DNA from: Antedon mediterranea
Taxonomy: Eukaryota; Echinodermata; Crinoidea; Comatulida; Antedonidae
Direction of reading: 5' to 3'
Assembly: GCF_964355755.1 (NCBI RefSeq)
Contig: NC_092676.1
Location: 2,958,288 to 3,022,287, forward strand
DNA: 64,000 nt
The notes beneath the pieces were generated by a model, which saw only the letters and a program-made list of their open reading frames with translations, did no database searches and was not told where the DNA came from. Shown here one piece after another: positions 45,821 through 57,800 of the stretch. Within the stretch, counting starts at the first letter, position 1. Each line of letters opens with the position of its first letter. The position numbers and the translations under genes are program-made.

Positions 45821-48800
45821 ATGGAAGTTGAAGAAAGTGATGACATCATAGGGCAGTCAGTTATAGAAAACGTTGAGAAAGAATCTGATCAGGAAGAGAA
45901 AGAAGATGTTACTGAAAAAATGGAAGTGAATGAAAATGCAGATGTTACTCATGATCCAATTTCTTGTACAGAAGAAGTTGACATGCCAGAGAAAATGGAA
46001 GTTGATGAAAATATGGAAGATCTCTCAAAAGATGCTGCTAGTCCAAGAGAAAAAGATTTTTGTATTTCTGAACCTGGAAAAGAATCATTGGCACCTGAAA
46101 AGAATGAAGAGTTTGAGAGAGATGAAACTGATAAGGATTTGGAGAATAGAAAATCTGGCATTGAATCTGACGAGGCTGTGGAACAAGACCAATCTGGCAT
46201 TGAATCTGACGAGGCTGTGGAACAAGACCAATCTGGCATTGAATCTGACGAGGCTGTGGAACAAGACCAAGAATGTGATGTACATAAAAACACTGACACG
46301 AAAGTCTCTAAAGAAACAGACATTCTTGACACGAAAGCTACTGATGAAATACCAGAACCAGAATCGGCAGCGATTGGCCAAAGTAGAGATGCTATTACTC
46401 CCTCTGATAAAACCATTCCAATCAAAGATGACAATAGAGCTAATAATGTAAAGGAACAATTGGTAGAGGAACAATTGGTTGAAGAACCGAAGGAAAACAA
46501 TTCCAATGTTTATGAAGAAATGGAAAAAGACGATTCTACAGATGAAATTGTGGAAACAGATCTTGATAAAAAATCAGATGCTGATGAAGATGATGAAACA
46601 AATATAAATTCTTTGATAATTAAGCAGGAAGCTATTAGTGACAACTCAAAAGTTTCTGACAACGTAGGGAATGATACAGACATGTCTGAGAAAATGGATG
46701 TGTCTCTTTCAGAGAATAAAGAATCTTGCACAATAGATGCATCAGAGAATAAAGTCAATGATGAGATTGGTTGTGAATCCAGTGATGGTCATTTAAAAGA
46801 AGACAAATGTCTTGTTGAGGAAACCACCAAAGAGGTAACAGCTCATGAAGAATCTGCTGATCTGGTAACCAGAGACCAGGCTACTGAATTGGCAAAAACA
46901 ACAGATCAAGTTGGTGGTGGTAAATCATCTTCTGATAAATTGTCAGATGTTGTTATAAAGAAAGAAAAGTTGGATGAATATTTTGAGCAGCAGTGTTCAA
47001 GCTCAACACTGCAAACTTCAGGAGACGCAAAAGCACAGAATAAGTTGTCTAGCTCGAGCCTACAGACATCTGGAGATGCAAAAGAGCAGAACCAGTCATC
47101 TAGCTCGAACCTACAGACATCTGGAGATGCAAAAGAGCAGAACCAGTCGTCTAGCTCGAACCTACAGACATCTGGAGACGCAAATGAACAGAACAAGTCT
47201 TCTAGCTCAAAAGAGATAAAAGTGGAAGCAGAAGAGACAATAAAGATTAAGGAAGAAAAAGTGGACGAGAAAACAACAAATAAAGGATTAATCATCAGCA
47301 AAATACTGTCTAGATTAGCTACATTTGCCCCAAAGTCACAAATGTCGAAAGAAAAGGTTGGTTTAAAAAAAATTATTTTCAAATTGTTAAAAAGCGTGTT
47401 CATATAAATCATTTTTTTTTGTGACAAATAATTTACAGTATAGAAAGAACTGTCTTGAGGTGGTTTAATAAAAAGAATTATTGTCTTGGTTTTTAGGATA
47501 AAAACAACATTGAAAACGACGAAAGCACATCAGCGTCGGTTGGTAGACATGGTAAAGGAGATCATCCTGAACATGTCAGAAAGTCTGTAACAGCCAGAAA
47601 GATATCAGTGTCTCCAATAAAAAAGGAAATCGAAGTCGATGATGATGTGATAGTCATTAATGACAAATCTACATCTGCAGTAAGTGTTTAAACTTGACTT
47701 TTCCAAAATTTTAGGACAACATTTGGCCACATATTTTTTTTTTCTTCGTAAAATATTTTTTCTTCCTATTATCAGTAAATTATTATAAGTTATAATTATT
47801 ATTATGATAAAATAATGAGATCATTTCTATTCTTCACACCCTCAGAATTTGCAAATAAATTTCTGTTCAAATTGCTGTCAAGTGATTGCTAATGCTGATG
47901 TTTCAAAATGGACGACGAATGTATCGGGGCAAGAAAAACAATTCTGCTCCAACGCGTGTATGAACATCAACCCATATAAATCTCTACTTTGCTCTCTCTG
48001 TAAAAAAGACATGAAAACCGTGCAAGACACGAAGGTGTGCGCCCCAAGTGGACCGAGTGGAAGATTTCTTGAGTTCTGTTCACATGCCTGTGTCATGTCC
48101 TACGAGGAGCGCAAAAATGCTGGCACTCACTGCTACTGCACAGTTTGCTCATCGCTCATAGCGCTTACGGTAAGTGTTCTGATTTCACGTAATAGACTCG
48201 CCTATAGAAACCACTGTATGTATTATAGTCAACCTACCTTTTTTTTTTCAATCAATCAATTTCTCTTTATTCCATAAACAAACAAAACGCATAACAAAAA
48301 AGTAGTAAAACAAATTTTTGATGAAAGCAACCTCTCTTTGCGATTATTTCTGTTACGGCTGCCAAGGAAATCTGAATGATGTATCTAGCTTATCTGAGTA
48401 TAATCGACCTAATAAAAAAAAAAATGATTTGTTGCTTGTGACTGACCAAAAGTTTGACCAAATATAAATTCAACTTTTTTCTTTTTTAAGTTTAAGTTTT
48501 AAGTTTTAATTATTTGTTAATTCAGTTTATTGTGTCTTGTTTACAGCATTACAAACATAGTTTGAGGTTGAAAGGAAGACTCTTCCGTCTTTGCAGCACG
48601 GATTGTCAGAAAGCGTTTATGAAAGACAATCACGTACAGCCGGTAAAAACTTGCTGTGAATGTAAAACTAAATTTACGTTTGAAGGGGTAATGCAAGAAG
48701 TGAAAGGAGTCAAACAAACGTACTGCTCCGAGAAATGCAAATCAAATAACGTATATACAAATTGCCTAATGTGTAAGAAAATAAACGCTATAACATCTTT

Positions 48801-51800
48801 GACAGAAGTCCACGGCAAGAACGGAGAGAAGCACCTTGTATGTAACGGTCTATGCACCTCAAGGTTGATGCATAGGTTGAAAACACCCAATGTGTCTATC
48901 CTTTCAAAATGTCCCGAAAAAAATAATAAAAATTCTGTAACACAGGCACCAACAGAAAGTATACCGGTTACAGCCAATGTTAGTCCCAGCCAACAAAAAT
49001 CCATAATGAAATCTCAAAATGATAAATCAGGCGTGTATCCCACAAATCCTGTTAATTGCAATCATTGTAATACGTATCAAGCTCCGTTGTATCACCTGAC
49101 GATGAGCGATAAATCTGTGCGGAATTTCTGTTCGTATAAGTGCGTGATTGGTTTTCAAATGCAGTTCAACATGCCCCCCGTGACGCTACCTCAGGAAGAG
49201 CTGACTCTGCATTGTAAATATTGTAAGAAGAATTTCAAAGGCAAGCCAATCACACTCAACTGGAAAGATGATATTCACTTTTTCTGTAGTGAAAACTGTT
49301 CAGCTACTTATAAAAAGGTAATTATTTCGGGAAAAGTGAGACCAAACCACAGGAATCAGTGTAGGTGTATGACGGGTTCTTTCTACAATAATGTGCACTA
49401 TTGAAAATACTATATTGTTTGCCAATGTAATTTTCATCTTTACACCAAAAAGAGCCTAGATAGTAGATCCTAAATGGATTGTAATTGATTGTAACTACTG
49501 TGGAGTATCTTGCGTCAGAATGTTGAGTAATTGGTCAGATATTATGCCCTATGCTGACGTAATTTGTACTTTGCACTTAAGTACATTGTACAGTACAAGT
49601 ACATAACTATCAAGCTATTTTTTAAAATATATTCTAAACAATCCTGAGAATTTGTACGTTTAGCGTTTGTGGGAGATGGAAGGTCACTCTGAAGAATTAT
49701 CGGGTTACTTTTGGGATAGTTTGTATGGTAGGGACGCCAGAGTTTGAGTCGACTTTACTGCATTCTACTCAAACATTTTTCTTTTCTTTTTTTACCAGGT
49801 TGCACGTGGTATATTTTGTTAAATACTATACTTTTATATTTTAATAATATTAATATTTGTTTTTTTGCAGACATTTTGTGTAATAATATCGTGCGACAAC
49901 TGTTTGGAAGAACGCATTCATCATTCCACTATCTATTTCTCCGGTAAAGAAAGAAACTTTTGCAGTGAAGGTAATTTATCATGTTTATATTTTTATCATA
50001 TTTCTGATCAGTTAAAAACATGTTTTAACTTATGAATAAAAATTGAAATTGATATAATGATATAATAATCCTATTATTTAATTGGTTTGACTCCATTGGC
50101 TGTAAAAAGTGAGCTTTCTGTTGGACATGGTAGATGAAGAAGCTATTCTATTACATGTCTAGCTTACCTGGATAAACAGACATAGGCCTTATCCCCTTCA
50201 AGGGGAGAACCCGAAAAGTAAAATTTAACAGACTGATGGTTATGGAAAATTCTGCTTTTCACGGTCTGTCAAAAGTATGTTCTATCTTCAATTATTATTA
50301 ATCTTTGTGAATAACAACTATTTTTCCAGGTTGTCACCTTCTGTTTAAACAAAGTTTCACACAAAAGCTGGGCCTTCGCTGGTGTATTTGCGAATATTGC
50401 TCTCAGATTGGACCCACTGCCATTGAGAAGAGAAGTGAAGGACACGCTATTAAATTGTGCTCTAAGAAATGCAGAGAGAAATATGATCAGTGGCAAAAAC
50501 AAGTCACAAAGTAAGTAGTGAGTGTATTCTGTAAAGCACTGTCTACACTATCAAACTTTATGTGACAAACAACTGTGATGTGCCCATATATGGACATGAT
50601 GATGTCATATCTCTATCATATTTGGGTATATCACTACCATATTTGGGTATATCACTACCATATTTGGGTATATCACTACCATATTTGGGCATACCACTAC
50701 CATATTTGGGCATATCACTACCATATTTGGGTATATCACTACCATATTTGGGTATATCACTACCATATTTGGGCATATCACTACCATATTTGGGTATATC
50801 ACTACCATATTTGGGCACATCACACTTTTGTCAAACTAGTTTGATATAGTGTAGACAGAGCTTTAGTTTGTTAAGAATACATAATTTTTGTGTTGCTGTA
50901 TCATGGAACTTTCCTAAGATACTAAATACAGTGTAAGGAGAATTGTATACCAAGTGTAGGATAAAAAAAGAACTTAGTGCTATGACTTAGTGTTGCTTTG
51001 AACCCAGGATTTTTTATGTAAACCATAAACTGCAATGCCACTGCCAATATATACGTCATTTCAAAATTAATATATGCACTTAGGGAACCATTGGCCGTAT
51101 TCACCATTCACACTTCGGCTAGAAAAATATCAGTACGTGAATATAATATGAGGGAAATACTTAAATATTTTTTTAATTAATTGAAATACTTGATATATTT
51201 AAAGGGAAATATCTCACGTAAGTGTGATTAGTGAATATGGCCACAGATCCCATAACTGTCGTGAAAATGAAGTTTTATTAAATCGTATCTGTATCTTCAG
51301 GTGTGAAGGATGCAAGCAACAAGGCCGCCTTTTGAACGAGACGTTTATGTGGCGTGGAGAAGCGAAGAAAGTTTGTAATCAGCTTTGTCTCCTGCTCTTC
51401 TACACCCAACAGAACATTCCAAATATGTTAACAGAAGTTCAACAGAACATTCCGAATACGTCAATGGAACACATTATTCCAAATGGAAAACAACCAGCCA
51501 AAGGTATGCAACATGATTTCTGTTTATTAACAATACAACTGTAAATGCGATTACTAAAGCTCAAACTGACAAAAAACTGTGATGCGCCTTTATATGGACA
51601 TATTTGGGCATATCACTACCATATTTGGGCACATTACACTTTGTTTGTCAAACTAGTTTGATAGTGTAGACAGAGCTTTACACACTTCAATAACACCACC
51701 TTAGCTGGTGGTTAACAAATCACATTTGAAATCTATTTTAGTTGCCCTATATTCTCTCCTTCATTGATTCACCAGATCATTGACATTTCTGTTGTTCACT

Positions 51801-54800
51801 ATCCTTTCTTTCTTTTTCAGTTAATTCAGGTCTTCCAGTAATTTCAAATGTTTTTTCAATTGCTTCTAATCAGAACACTGCAGTCAGAACAAAACCAGGT
51901 TAGTTATTTTTTTAAATGCTATGTAACATGATGCTGTAGAAATCCCACAAAAATATTAAATATAAACAATTCTGAACATTAAATTATAATACTATGTTGC
52001 ACAGTTGTCAAACAATAAGTTGTATAATTGCATACAGATCATGGTCATGTGATTCTGTTGAGGATATTTTATTGATCATGACATGCATTGTTCATGTTTC
52101 ATTGTATTTCTTGGTTTTCATGATTAAATGATGCTTTTTTAATTATATTGTATTTAATAATTTAAGAAATTGTGATTTTTTATCAATTATTTGTGTTTAA
52201 CAATCAGTAGTAAACATTTTGTGTAACGTAGATATAGTCTGAAATGAACAAAGTCCTATATGTCTTTAACTGAACTATAGTACTGTAAATATTCGGGGAT
52301 AGAGGCGTTACTCCCCAATGCTTCTGTCCTCTTGAATATAACCACCTAAAGGCGTGGTGTGAAAATACCGTAAAACTATTTTTTTTAAAGCTTATTATTT
52401 TTCTGAATATTAGCTGTTGTGATGGTTACTAAACAGACACAAATCACTACCACACCTGTGCAGCCTAAGCCTCCAACGTTGCCCACGTTACCAGCACCGA
52501 AACATGTACGCAACAAGATGACAATGTGCAAACCAATACAGCAAACTAAGTCAACGTACTGCAAACCATTATCAATGTCAAAAGAAACAAATACAGGTAA
52601 AATATAGATATATATATAAAGCTTTGTCCCCAAATATGGTAGTAATGTGCCCAAATAGGGTAGTGATGTGCCCAAAAATGGTAGTGATATGCCCAAATAT
52701 GGTAGTGATATGCCCAGATATATGGGTACATCAAATTTTTTTGTCACATAAAGTTTGATAGTGTAGAGAGAACGTAAGGACAGAGCGTAAGACTCTGTCT
52801 GAGATACTAATTTGTAATTCTTACAATAAATCTTATTTTACCAAGATTTTTTTATTTAATTTGGTATTAAATTATTATATAAAATTTCACAATTTATAGA
52901 TGGTGATTGGCGGCCAAAATTAGTGGTTGTTCCTATCCCGGTGCCAATTTACATACCAGTACCCATGCAGATGTATACCACACCAGTACCACATCCAGTT
53001 GGTATACCAACACCGGTACCTGTACCAATGTTTCTTCCAGTAAGTACTAATAATGCTGACAAATTGTTAGCAGCTATCAATGAAATAAAAAAAAGGACAC
53101 CGTCAGACCCGCTTGAGGCTGAGCTGCTTGCGATGGCCGATGCCATTGCTGGAGAGGACGTGGCAGTTATACCGGACGTTGAAGAACCAAGTTTGTTTGA
53201 AATATCGGAAGTTGAAATTCCAGGTTCGTACAATTTGTAGTTTACTCTTATGATTCATTACAAAATTAGATTTCATTTTATGATAATCAATTATAAATAT
53301 AGTAGAGTTTTCCTTTAAACATTAATCCTCTCTGCAATGCTAGCTGTTGTTGTTGTTGTGTCGCTACTCAATGTGGCAGACTACGTTTCTTGCTATGCTT
53401 TCTTTCTCAAAGTTTAAGTTGTACATACCGTTGTATTTAAGTCTGATATTTGATGAGAGAGAAAGCTATGAACACTGTAATTTCCAAATTTATGGATGAA
53501 TAAAGCGATGTCTATGTCTAGCTAATCGTCAGTTTTGACGGCAGCCGAACTTGAACTTCATATCTATAATGAGGAAGTTCATCGTGTGAACAATTGGAAC
53601 GTGCACGCATAATTTCATGTTTTACGTAACTTTACGACTTTACGGTCTACTTTGCCTTACTGAGTTCTTTTTAAGTGAGTCAAATGTAAATGTTGATATT
53701 TTTTTAATAGTTTTTCTTCATTCAAGACTCATTGTATTTAAAAATAATCCTGCTCAATTGGCTAATTTTTACTATTTACATTTTTATTTTTACTATTTAC
53801 ATTTTTATTTTTACTATTTATTTAGTTGAGTTTGCTTCATATTTAGAGTATTTATTGTATCGGTTTTCTGATTCATACTTCATCATCTTTCGTTGCTGTT
53901 GGTTTTGATGAAATAAAATATAAAAAAAAAAAATTTATTACTTAATTAGATGAAGTAGAAAATTCATCAGATGTAGATGAATTACCGCCTGCTCTTGAAC
54001 AACTTCTAGACGAGGGTGAAATTCAAAAATTAGAAGAAGACATCCTTGCACTATCTGTGAAGGCAAACGACCCATTTTCTTTCCTAGAAAAACCTGTAAT
54101 TACTGAAAGTGTCGATGAATCAAGTAAGTGACTCATTAACAACTTTAATTTTCACGATGCTACTATGCACCTTTTGAGTAAAAAGGAACATGTCTGTGTA
54201 GAATGATTTTTTGTAGGTGTGTAGTCACATGGCGTGTTGTAAAGTGAAGTGTCGCTATTATTTTAAAGAGGAAAGTATACAGTGATAAAAGATAGACATT
54301 TTATTGATAACATTAGTGCATGTTCAACCTATCTTTTCCCATTTTAAAGCAAAACAATCATCTTATATTGAATCTAAGTAAAAAATTAGGGGGTGGGGGT
54401 ATGTGTGTTAGGTGAAGGGCTAGGCTAGAGGGTTAGGCTATTGATTTGTAAAGGACTTTTTTATTTTGCAATGTTACTTAAAGTATCACAATATTGTAAA
54501 TATTGATTTTTTTTCCTTCAGATGCGGAGGAATACTGCCAACGTTCAACAAGATCAGGAAGATTACCAAAAAAAAAAAGAAAGCGTACAAACCAGCGATC
54601 ATCCACTCAGAACAAACGTGCACGAGTTGAGAACGACAGTGACGAATACGATCCAAAAACGGATGAAGTTGAGAAAGTAGATGACAAAATAGACCGTCAT
54701 TATTCGATCGGCATTGGTGCTTACAAACTGTGGGTAGCAACTAAAAATGTTGAACTTCAGCTAAAAAAGCAACCCGGTGCTAAACCTTTTTCTTTCAAAC

Positions 54801-57800
54801 CGGACATCTTGACCAACACTTCGGATGAACTTAGCTACACTCTCTGTCATTTTGTCAAAGAAGCACGAAAACCAGACGGAGAGGAGTACCCACCAGCGTT
54901 GCTGTTCTATATTCTTCTAGCTATACAGCATTTTTTATTCAATTCAAGTCATCCTGATAACATCCTTACTGATCTCCCCTTCAAAAGGTTCATGGAATAT
55001 CTAGTGGAGAAGATGAAGACATGGGAACCGGTTTTCAAACCAGACACAAACATTGTCATTAACAGCAAGATCACTGAAGATTTGATGTGGGACTGTAAAC
55101 AACTTGGCGCCCACTCTCCTTATGTGCTTCTCAACACGTTGGTCTATTTCAACACTAAGTTCTTCTGTTTGAAGACGCTTCAGGATCACAAAGATCTTCT
55201 GTTTGGAATGATTTTCAAAGATTGGAAGAAGAGTGGATCGAAGAGCAAATTTGTATGTTTGCGATATTTTCCATCACAGTTGCGGAAAAAACGTAAGGTT
55301 CTTTTTCAAAAAAATTATTTGCAGTTTAATTTATTTATTTTAGTTTTATTTTATTCATTTCAACAGTGCTATGTTATATAAATATAAAAGACAATGCTGA
55401 GGTGAGAGTAACTACATTGTTTGCTGAAATATGTATGATTTTAGTGTGTTAGGGTAGTCACTGTAATTACAAGAATAGATAGATTAAAGGTAAACAAACA
55501 GGTAGTTACGTTGTCCATTAGTTTAGTTTCCACCAACAAGGCAATTTGATTTGACTAATTTGAACATTCACCAGCAATATAAAAATTGTCGCTCGTTATT
55601 AGTAAACTCGCTTGCATTGTGCTTACGTCCTTGCGTTGCATCATAGTGGGAACCAAGCATAAGGATATTTGTTGTTATTAACAGCAATAATACACACAAA
55701 AATAAATCATAAATAACTATTAATTCTATTATATGATGAATTTTGCAATAATAGACCATTAAATATATTTATTGCAATAAAGACCAATATATATATATAT
55801 ATTTATATACAGTTGAAGAGACGACCTGCAAGGTGACGAAAAGAAGTTTGTTAGAGAAGCATTATTTGGAACAGGCAGAGAATCTCGAAGATCCACTACA
55901 CTGCCCTGTCAAACTTTACGAGTTCTATCTTTCAAAATGGCAAGTATACATGTGATAGGGTTTATCGCAAATAGTGTGAGCTATGCATGATGGGAAGGAA
56001 TTGCGAGCAATAGCGCCACCCGTATAATAAAAACTTTATATACTGGTGGTGGTGCTCCCAATTCTGTCCGATCATGCATCACTCACACTATTTGCGATAA
56101 ACCTTATTGGTAGAAGCACAACACAATAAACGCCACACAACACAAAAGATATTGTATAGAGGTCAATTGTAGGAAAAAATGATGAGGAAAACTAACAACA
56201 AAAATGAGAGTATTGGTGGTGATTTGGGGAGGAGGAGGAATAATGAGAGTATTGGTGGTGATTTGGGGGAGGAGTAGGAGGAATAATGAGAGTATTGGTG
56301 GTGATTTGGGGGAGGAGGAGGAGGAATAATGAGAGTATTGGTGGTGATTTGGGGGAGGAGGAGGAGGAATAATGAGAGTATTGGTGGTGATTTGGGGGAG
56401 GAGGAGGAGGAATAATGAGAGTATTGGTGGTGATTTGGGGGAGGAGGAGGAGGAATAATGAGAGTATTGGTGGTGATTTGGGGGAGGAGGAGGAGTAATA
56501 ATGAGAGTATTGGTGGTGATTTGGTGGAGGAGGAGGAGGAATAATGAGAGTATTGGTGGTGATTTGGGGGAGGAGGAGGAGGAATAATGAGAGTATTGGT
56601 GGTGATTTGGTGGAGGAGGAGGAGGAATAATGAGAGTATTGGTGGTGATTTGGGGGAGGAGGAGGAGGAATAATGAGAGTATTGGTGGTGATTTGGGAGG
56701 AGGAGGAATAATGAGAGTATTGGTGGTGATTTGGTGGAGGAGGAGGAGGAATAATGAGAGTATTGGTGGTGATTTGGTGGAGGAGGAGGAGGAATAATGA
56801 GAGTATTGGTGGTGATTTGGGGGAGGAGGAGGAGGAATAATGAGAGTATTGGTGGTGATTTGGTGGAGGAGGAGGAGGAATAATGAGAGTATTGGTGGTG
56901 ATTTGGTGGAGGAGGAGGAGGAATAATGAGAGTATTGGTGGTGATTTGGAGGAGGAGGAGGAGGAATAATGAGAGTATTGGTGGTGATTTGGGGGAGGAG
57001 GAGGAGGAATAATGAGAGTATTGGTGGTGATTTGGAGGAGGAGGAGGAGGAATAATGAGAGTATTGGTGGTGATTTGGGGGAGGAGGAGGAGGAATAATG
57101 AGAGTATTGGTGGTGATTTTGGGGAGGAGGAGGAGGAATAATGAGAGTATTGGTGGTGATTTGGGGGGGGAGGAGGAGGAGAATAATGAGAGTATTGGTG
57201 GTGATTTGGGGGAGGAGGAGGAGGAATAATGAGAGTATTGGTGGTGATTTGGGGGAGGAGGAGGAGGAATAATGAGAGTATTGGTGGTGATTTGGGGGAG
57301 GAGGAGGAGGAATAATGAGAGTATTGTGGTGATTTGGGGAGGAGGAGGAGGAATAATGAGAGTATTGGTGGTGATTTGGGGGAGGAGGAGAATAATGAGA
57401 GTATTGGTGGTGATTTGGGGAGGAGGAGGAGGAATAATGAGAGTATTGGTGGTGATTTGGAGGAGGAGGAGAGGAATAATGAGAGTATTGGTGGCGATTT
57501 NNNNNNNNNNNNNNNNNNNNNNNNNNNNNNNNNNNNNNNNNNNNNNNNNNNNNNNNNNNNNNNNNNNNNNNNNNNNNNNNNNNNNNNNNNNNNNNNNNNN
57601 ATGAGAGTATTGGTGGTGATTTGGAGGAGGAGGAGGAGGAGGAATAATGAGAGTATTGGTGGTGATTTGGGGGAGGAGGAGGAGGAATAATGAGAGTATT
57701 GGTGGTGATTTGGAGGAGGAGAAGGAGGAATAATGAGAGTATTGGTGGTGATTTGGGGAGGAGGAGGAGGGAATAATGAGAGTATTGGTGGTGATTTGGG

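Noticed and set aside
45949-46506. Antisense frames opposite ZMYM exon 1 (185 and 129 codons)
   Set aside because: Shadows of the acidic coding exon and its 39-bp repeats.
50558-50849. Frames on both strands with LPYLGIS and PKYGSD repeats
   Set aside because: They come from the 21-bp unit of the expanded family A MITE inside a ZMYM intron.
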